From Bifidobacterium rousetti (GTDB lineage: Bacteria; Actinomycetota; Actinomycetes; Actinomycetales; Bifidobacteriaceae), in NCBI RefSeq assembly GCF_008698235.1, contig NZ_PEBH01000002.1, forward strand, positions 423,238 through 487,237: DNA of 64,000 nucleotides, given 5' to 3'. Positions 1-10,240 of this stretch are shown here, one piece after another; the first letter of the stretch is position 1; each line of letters opens with the position of its first letter. The translations under genes and the position numbers were made by a program. The notes under the pieces are model-generated. The model was not told the origin of the DNA and made no database searches. It saw only the letters and a program-made list of their open reading frames with translations.

Positions 1-884
1 GTGATCGACACGTCGAACGCGGTGAAGCTCATGTTGAACACGATGAAAACCACGAGCAGGGGCAGCACGCCGCCGTAGAGCAGCACGCTCTTCGGCTTGG
101 CGCCGGGCCTGCGCAGCGGGTCGAGGGTGAGCCGGTCGACACCGGTCGCGGCTGTGGCGGCTGTGGTGTCCCCGTCCGCGTCCCCCGCCTTCGTCTCGGC
201 TTCAACGGGCACGTCGACGGACTCGGTCATGGCCGGCGGCTGTGTGGACTTCAGCGAGAAGAACACGAGACCGCCCAACCCGCAGGCGAGCGTCGGCACG
301 AACAGCTGGCTGACCGGGTGCACGGAGGTGGCGAGCCACGCGGCGAGGATCGGGCCCAGGATGAACACGACCTCGTCGATCGCGGCCTCCATCGCGTACG
401 CGGTGTTGAGCAGGGACTCGCCGTCGTCGACGCCGCGCAGCGCGTACGCCCAGCGGGTGCGCACGAGCGCGCCGAACGAGAACTGCGTCAGTCCCATCAC
501 GACGGCGAGCGCGAACAGCAGCGGGATCGGCACGCGCACGAGGGCCGCGAACGCGAAGGCGAGCATCGAGACGACCTGCACGGCGAGGGCGATGCGTCCG
601 ACGCGGCGCTGGCCGAACCGGTCGAAGGCGCGCGCGTAGAACGGGGTCACGCATGACAGGGCGAACACGTAGGCGGCGCTCATCGTGCCGGCGATCGTCC
701 AGTTGTCGTACAGGTGGTTCAGGGCGAGCACGATGCCGAGGCTCATCATGGAGATCGGCAGTCGGGCGACGGCCCCGGAGACGCAGAACGCCTTCGCACC
801 GGGGATGCGGAACAGGCGCGCGTAGGGGGATCCGGCCGTGGCGGCCGCGGGGGTCGAAGAAGTCGGGGAGGTCACGGGGGTCAT
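1..884 (-). CDS. MFS transporter, C-terminal part beyond window edge
   Basis: The frame reads through position 1 without a stop, so the 3' end lies outside the window; 294 residues are visible. The start is the ATG at 884-882, two bases after the stop of the GNAT gene, which implies co-transcription. After an Ala/Ser/Thr-rich N-terminus there are alternating hydrophobic segments, including one starting at VSGAVARLPISMMSLG and further ones containing LAFAFAALVRVPIPLLFALA. The loop ARAFDRFGQRRVGR after the second segment resembles the MFS cytoplasmic loop signature (GxxxDRxGRR). A hydrophilic Thr/Ala/Asp-rich central loop follows six segments, the usual 6+6 MFS layout. The substrate cannot be told. 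Pairing with an acetyltransferase is compatible with drug or metabolite efflux, but that is inference. Confidence 0.85.
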   Translation of the reverse strand, partial: MTPVTSPTSSTPAAATAGSPYARLFRIPGAKAFCVSGAVARLPISMMSLGIVLALNHLYDNWTIAGTMSAAYVFALSCVTPFYARAFDRFGQRRVGRIALAVQVVSMLAFAFAALVRVPIPLLFALAVVMGLTQFSFGALVRTRWAYALRGVDDGESLLNTAYAMEAAIDEVVFILGPILAAWLATSVHPVSQLFVPTLACGLGGLVFFSLKSTQPPAMTESVDVPVEAETKAGDADGDTTAATAATGVDRLTLDPLRRPGAKPKSVLLYGGVLPLLVVFIVFNMSFTAFDVSI

Positions 885-886
885 GC

Positions 887-1612
887 TCACGCCCGCACCT
901 CGCCCTCGTAGATGAAGACGTCCTCGCCATTGCCGGCGGGCTCGTCGGGGTGGTCCTTGGCGTAGCGTTCGGCGACGCGTTTCAACCCCTTGTGGTCGTA
1001 GAAGCCGACGTCGCAGCTGGAGTCGGTGTGCAGGTAGTAGCGCGGAACGCCTTCGGACGCGAGATAGGCGAGCATCCGGCGCCACAAGGTGCCTCCGACG
1101 CCGTGGCCGCGGGCGGCTGGCGCGACGAGGAACAGCTCGAGTTCGGCCGTGTCCCGCTCGTTGATGGCGAGCTCGTCCTCCATGCGGGTTTCGAGCGCGT
1201 GCCATGCGTTGGTGCGCGCGAGCGCCGTGACGCCTTCGGGCGTGGCGTTGAGTTCGGCGTCGACGTTCGCCAGCTCGTCGGCGGTGTCGTCGAACAGCGT
1301 GGGCCGGCCGGCCACGCGGGTGAGGGTGACGCCCATGAACGTGCCGTCGGCCCCTTCGGCGATGTCGCCGCGTGTGGCGGGTTCGAGGTAGTGGAGGGTG
1401 AAGTGGCGCGAGGTCATGCGCGCGATGGCGGGGTCGCCGGGTTCGTCGACGCCCCAGGTGAGGTAGAACTGTTCGACGATGGTGTCGATGTCGTCCCGGC
1501 GGATCGGCCGGTAGGTGACGGCCGTGGCCTTGACCCCGGATTCATCCTTGGGTGCGGCCACGATGCCGTCGGTTGCGGTTGCGGTGGTGGTTGCGTCGGT
1601 TGTCGCAGCCAT
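887..1612 (-). CDS. GNAT family N-acetyltransferase
   Basis: A 241-residue acetyltransferase of the GCN5-related (GNAT) fold. After a Thr/Ala-rich leader, the domain begins near YRPIRRDDID. The acetyl-CoA pyrophosphate-binding loop is LVAPAARGHGVGGTLW (the R/Q-x-x-G-x-G/A signature), and the C-terminal strand reads YYLHTDSSCDVGFYDHKG, as in GNATs of the small-molecule type. The ATG at 1612 was chosen over more upstream codons because a GGAG Shine-Dalgarno lies about 11 bases before it. It runs straight into the MFS transporter with a two-base gap. The substrate is unknown; an antibiotic or amine is possible but nothing in the sequence decides it. Confidence 0.85.
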   Translation of the reverse strand: MAATTDATTTATATDGIVAAPKDESGVKATAVTYRPIRRDDIDTIVEQFYLTWGVDEPGDPAIARMTSRHFTLHYLEPATRGDIAEGADGTFMGVTLTRVAGRPTLFDDTADELANVDAELNATPEGVTALARTNAWHALETRMEDELAINERDTAELELFLVAPAARGHGVGGTLWRRMLAYLASEGVPRYYLHTDSSCDVGFYDHKGLKRVAERYAKDHPDEPAGNGEDVFIYEGEVRA

Positions 1613-1760
1613 GGTGCCTGATACTCCTTCATGGTTGGTCGTTCGGCACGTGCGCCCGCCCACACGTGCACGCACGAGGGTCGCGGCTTCCCCCGACGGG
1701 ACGTTCACGGCGCGTTCCAGCCGCGGGACCCGCTGTCCCGCCCTCAGGGGCGGGATGGGT

Positions 1761-4700
1761 CTAGTCGTCGTCGGATTGCTCGGGAACTCCGGAGCTCAAC
1801 TCGGCAATGATGTCCTGTTCTGTTTTCGCCTCGGCGTCCAGCTGTCGCAAGCGTTCGTCGGGCTCACTGACATAGTAGAGAGCCGCGTCGATGCTGTCCA
1901 GCGGCACGCCTTCGATCGCGCTGAGCAGAAGCCGGTACAGGTCGAGCTGCACGAGTTTTTCGGCGACCTGCTTGGCGCCGTGGGGCCGGTGGCCGGTCTT
2001 CCAGTCGATGATCGTGTAGCGCTTGGTCGCGTCGTCCGGATCGAGGCCGCCGACGAACACCGCGTCGAGCTTGCCGTTGGCGATGATGCCGTCGAGTTGC
2101 GGCAGGGCGGCGACGAGCTGGCGTTCCGCCCACGCCGGGGTGCGCGCGGCCCACGCCGATCCGGCGAGGCGACGCTGCCAGACGGCGAGGTCGCGTTCCA
2201 CGGCGTCCGCCGGGCCGAGTGCGCTCTCGCGTTGTGCCAAGTCCTCGAGCAGCGCGGCGCGGGTGACGCCCGACGCGCCGCCGGCCACGTCCGACACACC
2301 GACCCCGGCCACGGCCGTATCAAGGAGCACGCCGGGGATCGCGGCGTCGACGAAGCGTTCGGCCCACGCGTGGAAGCGGGTGCCGGCGGACGCGGCCGGC
2401 GAGGCGACGGACGGGATCGGGCGGACGATGCCGCGCCAGTAGCGGCGTTCGTCCTTCTCCGTCATGCTCCCCGCCCTCGCCTGCAGGCTGGTGACCGACT
2501 GGCGCGAACCGGCAAGGATGCGCTGCGCACGGGCCTTGACCGTCTTGTCCACGTCGGTGTCGTCGCCCTCGCGGGAGGCCGCCATGAGGTCGGCGTCGGC
2601 GGCCAGCACCTTGGCGCGGGACAGCAGTGCGCCACCGCCCGGCAGGCTCTTCGAGACCTCGTCCAGCGCCCTGTCGAACGCCTTGGCCTGTCGCTCGGCG
2701 TCCGATTCTTCGGGCGTATCGGATGCATCGGATGCCTTCGCCTTATCGGAATCGGCGAGTTCCTTGGCCCGCTTGGACAGCCGCCCGCGGATCGAGCGCA
2801 CCGCGTCGGCGGCGTCGGCGAGTCTGGATTCGACCGTCTCGCTCAGCGAGGCGGGCCAGGGCAGGACGGCGTCGCCGTCCCGGCGCTCGACCGGTTCGAG
2901 CATCGCCTCGCCCACGACCGCGTCCTCGAACTCCTGCGCCCGTTCCCCCACGAAGTAGCCATCCGGTGCCATGTCCCTGGACTGCATGCTCTCGGGCACG
3001 TTGTCGGGCTCCCACGCCACGTCATCACGGGAGTGCAGCGCGTCGTGCACCTCCAGCCAGAAGTTGGACGGCTTGGCACTACGCGAGCCGGATGCCACAC
3101 CGTCGTCCGCGACGCGATCGAGGCTGTTGGCGCGCGAATACGTGAGCAGCACCTCCTCTTTCGCACGCGTCAGGGCGACGTACATGAGACGGCGTTCGTC
3201 GGCGTGCAGGCGCCGTCCGTACTCCTCGCGCTGCGTCAGATGCCAGGAGTCGGGGTCGACCTCGTCGACGCCGTCGCCGATGCCGCGCAGCGTGCCGTAC
3301 ACCTCGTCGTCGATCGCCTCGACGCCGTCCAGCTCGTCCAATGCGGTGATCGGGTCGACGTCGGCCGGCGCGTCGTGCGGGAACCGCGGCAGGATGCCGG
3401 CGTCGGCGCGCACGGGCACGGGGGCCGCGGTCGGGTCGTCGAGCCATGTGCGGGCCGTCTCCCGGTATTCGGGCGCCCGCCACGCGCCATCCGACGTGCC
3501 GCCGGGGTGGTTCTCGTCGAGTTCGACCTTCAGATGGTCGCCCTTGTTGCTGGGGAACCCGCCGTCGGTGAGCCCGACGACGGCGACGGCGTCCCATTCG
3601 AGGCCCTTGGACTGGTGGATGGTCATGAGCGACACGTCGGCGTGACGGTCGGCGTTCAGCGTCGAGGTCTCGTCCTCGATGCTCCTCAGCGCGTCGACCC
3701 ACGCCATGAACCCGCGCAGCGTGGGGGTCGAACCGGCCGCGATCTCAGCGGTGTACGTGTCCACCAGATCGATGACCGCGTCCATCGGGATGTGCGCGAG
3801 CGTGGGGTTGACCCGGTCGGCGTCGCGCAGCGCCTGCGCGAGCACGGTGTCGACGTCCAGGTCGAGCGCGCGCACGGCCTCGCGCACCACGTCCGCGAGG
3901 GGGCGGCCGACCATGTCGTGCACGCGGCGCAGCACCGCCGAGGCGCGCAGCACGATCCGCTTCGCCTCGCCTGTGAGGACGGGCCGCTTGCCGTCACCGG
4001 GATCGAGGAGCCGCTCGAGGTCGCCCCTGAGCAGCACGTCCGGCAGGAACACGGCGTTGGCGACCTCGTTACGGTGCTCGCGCACGATCGCGGCCCACTC
4101 GCCGCGGGGCGCGTCCGCGGGGGCGATGCCGGCGGCGACGAGCGCGCGGTACCGGGTCTCCATGTTGAGCCGTTCGGCGGTCGACGACAACGCGGTGAGC
4201 GTCCTCGCGTCGAGGCCGAACCGCGGGGTCGCGAGCAAACGCATCAGCGAGGCCGAATCGGTGTGATCGGCGGCCACATGCAGCAGGGCGAGGACGTCAC
4301 GCACCTCGGGGCGATCGAGCATCGCGGAATAGCCGACGACCACCGTGTCGAGCCCGGCCCGTTCGAGCGCCTCCTGGTATTCGGCGATATGCGCCTTGGT
4401 TCGGAACAGCACGGCCACGCTGCGCTTGCCCTTGTCCGGATTCCACGGGTCGGCCTTGTCCGCCGGCAGCGGCAGGTCGCGGTACACGCTGTGACGGCAG
4501 AAACGCACGACCGCGTCGATCTCCTGGCCGAGCGTGTCGTATCCGAGCATGCCGATCGTGCCGAGCGGCGCGTTGGCGCGTGCGACGAGCGGGGAGACGT
4601 CGACCTCGCGCATCAGCGAGCTGCCGGCGCGGCGCGGCGTCCCGCGCAACGGCAGGGTCAGGTCGTTGGCCGCATCGAGCAGCAGGCGTGAATTGCGTCG

Positions 4701-5843
4701 GGTGGCGCTCAGCGTGTACGGCTCGGCGTCGGACGGCATGCGGAAGTCACGCTGGAACATGCGGAACGCGCCCGGGCTGGCGCCACGCCACGCGTAGATC
4801 GACTGGAACGGGTCGCCGACCGCGCCGACCGAGGTCCCCTCGCCGTGGAACAGGGCGGCGAGCAGGGCGGCCTGCGTGGTGGAGGTGTCCTGGTATTCGT
4901 CGAGCAGCACATGGCTGAACCGATGGCGGTAGCGCTCGCCGATGGACGGGAACCGGGTGGCCAGCTGGTAGGCCGCGATGGTGAAGTCGCTGAACTCGGC
5001 CATGTTGAGACGGCGCTTCTCCGCGGCGTACGCCTCGACGAGATCGAGGAGCACGTCACGGGTCTCGGCGACGGCGACGAGGTTCGCGCAGGTGAACACG
5101 CACGCCTCGTGCTGGCGGCGCTGGTAGTCGTTGAGCTTCTCGGCCCACGTCTCGTCGGTGTCCTTCTTGCGGCGGGTCGGCGCCTTGAGCTTCGGCGCCT
5201 CGTCGGGGACGGGCTCGCCGCCGATGGCGTCGCGCACTCGTTCGGCGAAGGCGTTGTCCCATGCGCGCACCTTGGCGACGGCTTGGGTCATGTCGGTGAC
5301 GTCGCCGCCGATCATCGAACTGCCGATCGCGTCGGACAGGGCCAGCACACGCGAGGCGAGGGTGTTGAACGCGCCGAGGTCGCGCCCGCGCAGCATGTCC
5401 ATGTTCCGGTCGATGACGTTGGCGGCGATCTGGAGCGCGCCGGCCTCGCTCAACGGCTGCGTGTCGCGGTCGAAGCCGACGAGCAGGCCGTACTGCCGGA
5501 CGATGGACTGGAAGAACGCGTCGTAGGTGAACACCGCGGGCTTCAGGAACATGGCGTCCCTGCGCATGGTCGTCACCGCGGCCGAGACGCGTTCGAGCAG
5601 TTCGCCGGCGGCCTTGCGCGTGAACGTCAGGCCGAGGATGCGTTCGGGGGCGACGCCGCGTTCGATGAGACTGGTGATGCGACGGGTCATCGTGAAGGTC
5701 TTGCCCGACCCTGCGCCGGCGACGACGAGCACGTCGTCGCCCATGGGCGCGTCGATGACGGCCGCCTGTTCCTCGGTGGGCGTGATGACAGGTGTGATGA
5801 CGGGTTTTTCGGTGGCTTCGGACAGTGTGATGGATGCGTTCAT
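1761..5843 (-). CDS. AdnB-like UvrD-family helicase with C-terminal RecB-type nuclease
   Basis: A 1360-residue superfamily 1A helicase-nuclease. It shows the Q motif (TPTEEQ, residues 21-26), a canonical Walker A (GAGSGKT, 43-49), Walker B (LLDEYQDT) followed by GDPFQSIYAWRGA, motif V/VI-type stretches (TIHQSKGLEWDAV; YVALTRAKEEVLL) and, near residue 1280, a PD-(D/E)XK active site (IIDWKTG) in a RecB-type nuclease domain. It starts with ATG inside the stop of the upstream subunit (ATGA overlap), so translation is coupled and the two make a complex. The pair matches actinobacterial AdnAB, which resects double-strand breaks for recombination. The intact Walker A marks this subunit as the active motor. 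It is longer than mycobacterial AdnB (about 1100 residues, from memory), mostly because of a charged insert near residues 950-1150. Confidence 0.85.
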   Translation of the reverse strand: MNASITLSEATEKPVITPVITPTEEQAAVIDAPMGDDVLVVAGAGSGKTFTMTRRITSLIERGVAPERILGLTFTRKAAGELLERVSAAVTTMRRDAMFLKPAVFTYDAFFQSIVRQYGLLVGFDRDTQPLSEAGALQIAANVIDRNMDMLRGRDLGAFNTLASRVLALSDAIGSSMIGGDVTDMTQAVAKVRAWDNAFAERVRDAIGGEPVPDEAPKLKAPTRRKKDTDETWAEKLNDYQRRQHEACVFTCANLVAVAETRDVLLDLVEAYAAEKRRLNMAEFSDFTIAAYQLATRFPSIGERYRHRFSHVLLDEYQDTSTTQAALLAALFHGEGTSVGAVGDPFQSIYAWRGASPGAFRMFQRDFRMPSDAEPYTLSATRRNSRLLLDAANDLTLPLRGTPRRAGSSLMREVDVSPLVARANAPLGTIGMLGYDTLGQEIDAVVRFCRHSVYRDLPLPADKADPWNPDKGKRSVAVLFRTKAHIAEYQEALERAGLDTVVVGYSAMLDRPEVRDVLALLHVAADHTDSASLMRLLATPRFGLDARTLTALSSTAERLNMETRYRALVAAGIAPADAPRGEWAAIVREHRNEVANAVFLPDVLLRGDLERLLDPGDGKRPVLTGEAKRIVLRASAVLRRVHDMVGRPLADVVREAVRALDLDVDTVLAQALRDADRVNPTLAHIPMDAVIDLVDTYTAEIAAGSTPTLRGFMAWVDALRSIEDETSTLNADRHADVSLMTIHQSKGLEWDAVAVVGLTDGGFPSNKGDHLKVELDENHPGGTSDGAWRAPEYRETARTWLDDPTAAPVPVRADAGILPRFPHDAPADVDPITALDELDGVEAIDDEVYGTLRGIGDGVDEVDPDSWHLTQREEYGRRLHADERRLMYVALTRAKEEVLLTYSRANSLDRVADDGVASGSRSAKPSNFWLEVHDALHSRDDVAWEPDNVPESMQSRDMAPDGYFVGERAQEFEDAVVGEAMLEPVERRDGDAVLPWPASLSETVESRLADAADAVRSIRGRLSKRAKELADSDKAKASDASDTPEESDAERQAKAFDRALDEVSKSLPGGGALLSRAKVLAADADLMAASREGDDTDVDKTVKARAQRILAGSRQSVTSLQARAGSMTEKDERRYWRGIVRPIPSVASPAASAGTRFHAWAERFVDAAIPGVLLDTAVAGVGVSDVAGGASGVTRAALLEDLAQRESALGPADAVERDLAVWQRRLAGSAWAARTPAWAERQLVAALPQLDGIIANGKLDAVFVGGLDPDDATKRYTIIDWKTGHRPHGAKQVAEKLVQLDLYRLLLSAIEGVPLDSIDAALYYVSEPDERLRQLDAEAKTEQDIIAELSSGVPEQSDDD

Positions 5844-8800
5844 GCTTGCCTCGTTTCGAATACGGTGTCGACCTCGCCGGCGCACGCGGGGCAGACGGTG
5901 CGCATGCGGCAGAACTGCAGATGGGTGTCGGTCGGGTGGGCGGTCAGATGCTCGGACCGGCTGGCGGCGGCTGTGTAGAACACGCGGGCGATCATCGTCA
6001 GCGACCACAGGGCCTGCGTGTCGTTCAGCGACGCGAAGGCGCGCCATTGCGCGTCGCTGACCTCGTCGAGCCCCTCGGGCTTGATCTCGGGCGCGAGCGC
6101 GGGCATGTCGAGCAGTTTGCCGATGCTCGGATAGTGGTAGCGCGGCGTGAACCCGTCCGCGTTGAGCGAGCCTCTGGTGAACAGCGGCGGCTGGTGGAAC
6201 GCCTCGGGCGCCCAGCTGAGCGCGGGGGCGGCGCGGTGTTCGACGTGGAACAGGGCGCACTGGCCGATCACCGGGGCCGCGGCGAGCGCCTCGGTGCCGC
6301 GGAGACCGAAGGTGGCGCCCGATGTTCCGACCGGCCGTTCGGGGAAGGTGAGTCCCAGCTGGTAGCACACGAGCTGCAGGTCGTTGGCGATCTGTCTGGG
6401 ACCGGGAACCTGCCCGGTCTTGTAGTCGATGAGCCTGATCCGCTCGCCTCCGCCCGGCATGACACGGGTCTCCTTGCGGTCGATGCGCCCGGTGAGGCGG
6501 ACGATGAGGTCGTCGCTCATGCCTTCGGGCCAGCCGCCGACCAGCGTGCCCATGAGGAGGGCCAGCCGGTGCCGGTCGACCGGTTCGACGCCGGGCGTCG
6601 CGTTGTAGGCGGCGAGGATGTCGTCGAGGTCGAAGCGCGCGGCGAACGCCTCCTCGCAGGAGGCCTGTTCGAGCCGCCCCACCTGGAAGTTCTTCGCGTT
6701 GGCGCCGAGGTAGTCGTCCTCGTTGCTGGTGACGAAGTAGGAGGCGATGTTCGACAGGGTCTCGGCGGCGTGCTCGTCCTTGCGGATGGCGTTGTACCGG
6801 CTGGCGGGGTCGTCGATCGCGGACGTGTCGGGCTTGAGCTCGTCGTAGATGGCGGTGAGCCTGGCCGTGACGGCGGCGAGGCGATCGTCGCGCGCGGCCG
6901 CCGGCATGAGGTTCGGCCGGTCGAGCCCCTCCTCGCTGCCGCGCTGGGCGACCGCGTGGATGAGCGTGCCGAAGCTGGTGGCGACGCTGCCCGGACGGGG
7001 GCCGGCGAACGTGTTCTCGAGCATCCAGCACACCGGGCAGTCCCACAGCCGGTCCACCGACGACGGAGACAGGGACGCCATCGGATGGGACGCGGGCTCG
7101 TCCGGCCGCTCGGTGTGGGCGGCCGGCTCCCCGCCCACGCCCGACGCCTCCTCGATCCTGGTCTGCGGCGGGTACGCCCACTCGTCGGGGTCGGCGGATT
7201 CGACGCCGTGCTCGGCGAGCAGCGCCAGCGCCATGGCGGCGTCCCTGGCCTCGGCGGAGTCGGCCGGACAGGTCGCCAACACGATGCGCGCGGCGGCGAC
7301 GACGCCCTTGGGGTCGGCGTCGAGACCGGCGAACTCGCCGCCCTCCCCCACTGCGGTGAAGCGCGCAGATTCGCGGTCGAAATGCTCCGGCAGGTAGCCG
7401 TAGAGGAAGTCGGATGGGGTCGTGTCATTGTTGGCGACGGCGCTGACCATCACGGTCTCGTCGGCGCGGGTGAGCGCCACCAGCAGGCTCTTCTTTTCGC
7501 CGGACAGCACCGACGCCAGCCGCGGATCGTGCGCGGGACCGCCCGCGGCGGGGCCGGTGACGCCCTGCGCGATGCCGCCGTACAGGATGATGTCGGCCAG
7601 ATCCTCGCCGCCGAACATCGTGTTGCGTTCGGCGAGGTTGGGCCACACATCCTGCTGGAGGGCCGGCATCCACACGAATTTCCAGTGGCGTCCTGCGGCG
7701 CCGGCCGGTGTGGTGAGCGTGACGGCCTGCTCGATCGGCCCGATGTGGGCGAGGGAGTCGGCCTCGATCTGCATGGCGCGCACCTGCGCGATGAAGCGGA
7801 CGATGTCATGGCCGGCGGTGCCGCCCTCGGCGTACTGGAACAGGCGCATCGCCGTGTCGAGTCGGTCGTTGGCGGCGCGCCCCTCGGCCGTGTTCTCGAG
7901 CGCGGCGCGCTGCCAGACGCGGGCCACGCCGGTGGCGTCCCACGCGAGGGCGAGCGTGAACTGCGGCTCCTCGCTGACGAGTTCGCCGAGGCCCTGCGCG
8001 ACCTTGTCGACGAGCAGCCACAGGCGCTGGAACGCCTTGAGCTGCGGATCGGAGCCGACCACCTGACCGATGGCGGCGAGTGCCAAGTCGGCCGGGGCCT
8101 GCGGGTCGTCGAGCGCGAGCATCGCGTACAGCGCGTTCACGCCGAATGCGGGGGCGTCGGTCGAGGACGAGGGATCGATCAGCGAGTCGTCGACCGCGAC
8201 CGGGGCGGACGCGGTCGACGCGGCCTTGGCGTGCGTCAGATCGTCCCATGCGCGGACCAGCGCGGGCAGGGTCGTTCGCGCCTCGTCGGCATCGGCGGTG
8301 CCGGCGATTGCGGCGTTCCCGTGGTCGTCGCCGTTCTCGGAGACGCCGCCGACGACGGCCGAGAGCGATTCGAGGGCCTTCATCGCGGAGTCGATGATCT
8401 CGACGCGCGCGGGACGCCCATCGCCGGGCCTCGCGCCGACGGTGATCAGCGGCCCGCCCATCAGCGTGGCGACGCGGGAGCGGGCGAACGCGGCGATCTG
8501 GCGCAGGGTCATGTCGGTGCCGTCAAGGCCCTGCCGGCGCAGTCGCGCGAGTTCGATCAGGGCGAACAGGCCCTGCACGAACGGCTCCTCGCTTAGGGGG
8601 CGGGTGACGGACGAGTAGCGTACGGGTACGCCGTCGCGGCGCAGGCGCTCGCCGAACGTGCGCACGGTGTTGTTGTCGTGGGCGATGACGGCCATGTCGT
8701 TCCATTGCGCGCGGCCGTCGAGCTTGGCGCGTTTGATGCGCCATACGACGTCGTCGAGCTCCTCGCGCGGCGAACGGTAGAGGGCCGAGGCGAACGATCC

Positions 8801-10072
8801 GTCCGAGCGCTCCTTGGCCTCGGGGTCCAATGGCGCGATGGGCCACGAGCCGTGCAGCTTCGGCGTCTTGCCGGGGCGGTCGGGCAGCGGCGTGGGATCG
8901 TCCAGCGGCGAGGGGATCGACAGGGAGACGCGCGCCGCGACGATGTCGCGGTAGGTGACGGGATGGGCGTCGGGTTCGTCCTCGGCGTCTTCGGCCGCGT
9001 CCGTGTCATCCTCCGGCTCCTCCGGCTCGATGCGGACGATCCGGGCGCCGAGCGATCCTTCGACGGCCTGTCTGAACAGGTACTCCGGGTAGGAGCCGCG
9101 GAAGGTCTGGACCGCCTCGTCCGGGTTGCCGACAAGCAGCAGCCCCGCGCCCGCGTCGGCAAGCGCCTCGAGGAAGCGCAGGCCGGCGAGCGTGGTGTCC
9201 TGGAAGTCGTCGATGACGAGCAGCTTCGGCAAGCCCTTGTCGGATGCGGTGCCGTCGCGCAGCACGGCCGCGCCCTCGACCAGCAACCGCGAGGCGTCGA
9301 GCCGGTACTGGCCCTGGTACGCCTGTTCGATGGCCGCGAGGTATTCGCGCCGCAGGGCGAACGCGAGTCGCCACTGCAGTTCGAGCCGTTCGCCGTACGT
9401 GCCTTCGGCGCGCGCGGCCTCGATCAGCTGGTCCTCCCATTCGGGGAACGCGCCGAGCTCGTCCATGCGCGCCAGCATGTCGCGCAGCTGGGCGACGAAC
9501 GCGGACGAGACGCCGCGCTCGAACATGCCCGCGGTGGTGCCTTCCGCGGTATGGGTTTCTTCGGTCCCGTCATCGTCGGCGGCCCCGACCGCCTTCGCCC
9601 AGTCGTCGGACGCGAAATAAGCGCGCAACAGCCCGCACACCGCGCACGGCTCGCCGGCCTGCGCGTGCGCCAGATGCACGGCCATCACCCCGCGAAGCAG
9701 CGCGTCCTGTTCGGCGCCGTTGATCAGCCTCGGCGCGGACAGGCCGGCGGCGAACCGCGCGTCGGCGATCACGCGGAACGCGATCGCGGACAGCGTGGTC
9801 ACCGGACGGGTCTGCGCGGACGCGCCGAGATGACGGACGACATCGTCGCCCAACCGGTCGGCGATGGTGCGGTTGGAGACCGTCATCATCGCCCCCGACC
9901 CGCCGAACCGGTCCAACGCGCCCAGCAACACGCGGAACGCGAACCGCGTCTTGCCGCCCCTCGGCGGCGCGTACGCCAGCAGGGCGCGCGACGCGGCATC
10001 GTCGCCGGCATTCTCCGCAGTCAATGTGTCCAGCGCCTCACGCGCGCTCATCGTCACAGTCGTATCGCTCAT
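5840..10072 (-). CDS. AdnA-like helicase-nuclease subunit with Fe-S nuclease domain
   Basis: A 1410-residue partner of the AdnB-like protein. Its N-terminal UvrD-like domain has a divergent P-loop (APPRGGKT, residues 35-42) and a Walker B reading LLVIDDFQDT. The C-terminal third is a PD-(D/E)XK nuclease with IRLIDYKTG. Cysteines bracket the nuclease as in AddB/AdnA iron-sulfur domains: one CPVC cluster upstream and C1388-x5-C1394-x2-C1397 at the extreme C-terminus. The mycobacterial AdnA motor is known to be dispensable or weak, and the odd P-loop here fits that. The stop overlaps the start of the partner gene. Expected role: one strand-specific motor/nuclease arm of the double-strand-break resection complex. 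The start ATG lies at the divergent junction with the LRV gene. Confidence 0.82.
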   Translation of the reverse strand: MSDTTVTMSAREALDTLTAENAGDDAASRALLAYAPPRGGKTRFAFRVLLGALDRFGGSGAMMTVSNRTIADRLGDDVVRHLGASAQTRPVTTLSAIAFRVIADARFAAGLSAPRLINGAEQDALLRGVMAVHLAHAQAGEPCAVCGLLRAYFASDDWAKAVGAADDDGTEETHTAEGTTAGMFERGVSSAFVAQLRDMLARMDELGAFPEWEDQLIEAARAEGTYGERLELQWRLAFALRREYLAAIEQAYQGQYRLDASRLLVEGAAVLRDGTASDKGLPKLLVIDDFQDTTLAGLRFLEALADAGAGLLLVGNPDEAVQTFRGSYPEYLFRQAVEGSLGARIVRIEPEEPEDDTDAAEDAEDEPDAHPVTYRDIVAARVSLSIPSPLDDPTPLPDRPGKTPKLHGSWPIAPLDPEAKERSDGSFASALYRSPREELDDVVWRIKRAKLDGRAQWNDMAVIAHDNNTVRTFGERLRRDGVPVRYSSVTRPLSEEPFVQGLFALIELARLRRQGLDGTDMTLRQIAAFARSRVATLMGGPLITVGARPGDGRPARVEIIDSAMKALESLSAVVGGVSENGDDHGNAAIAGTADADEARTTLPALVRAWDDLTHAKAASTASAPVAVDDSLIDPSSSTDAPAFGVNALYAMLALDDPQAPADLALAAIGQVVGSDPQLKAFQRLWLLVDKVAQGLGELVSEEPQFTLALAWDATGVARVWQRAALENTAEGRAANDRLDTAMRLFQYAEGGTAGHDIVRFIAQVRAMQIEADSLAHIGPIEQAVTLTTPAGAAGRHWKFVWMPALQQDVWPNLAERNTMFGGEDLADIILYGGIAQGVTGPAAGGPAHDPRLASVLSGEKKSLLVALTRADETVMVSAVANNDTTPSDFLYGYLPEHFDRESARFTAVGEGGEFAGLDADPKGVVAAARIVLATCPADSAEARDAAMALALLAEHGVESADPDEWAYPPQTRIEEASGVGGEPAAHTERPDEPASHPMASLSPSSVDRLWDCPVCWMLENTFAGPRPGSVATSFGTLIHAVAQRGSEEGLDRPNLMPAAARDDRLAAVTARLTAIYDELKPDTSAIDDPASRYNAIRKDEHAAETLSNIASYFVTSNEDDYLGANAKNFQVGRLEQASCEEAFAARFDLDDILAAYNATPGVEPVDRHRLALLMGTLVGGWPEGMSDDLIVRLTGRIDRKETRVMPGGGERIRLIDYKTGQVPGPRQIANDLQLVCYQLGLTFPERPVGTSGATFGLRGTEALAAAPVIGQCALFHVEHRAAPALSWAPEAFHQPPLFTRGSLNADGFTPRYHYPSIGKLLDMPALAPEIKPEGLDEVSDAQWRAFASLNDTQALWSLTMIARVFYTAAASRSEHLTAHPTDTHLQFCRMRTVCPACAGEVDTVFETRQA

Positions 10073-10240
10073 GGTTCCAGCCTAGATCCTTTCCTCCCGA
10101 CCGACGCCTTCACTTGGGATAAACCGGACAGACGAATTGGTCAAACGTAAACGCGGGCGACTAAACTTGGCACAAGCGAGGAAGTCGGCGCATCGCCCAC
10201 GACTTTGCGAACCTGTTGTAGCCATCCAAGGAGAGCCGGA

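Noticed and set aside
1515..4691. Very long reading frame on the plus strand (over 1000 codons)
   Set aside because: It is antisense to the helicase-nuclease gene, Arg/Gly/Val/His-rich with no domain; such frames arise because stops are rare opposite GC-rich genes.
5834..8596. 920-codon frame on the plus strand
   Set aside because: Antisense shadow of the AdnA-like gene; no recognisable motif and no ribosome site.
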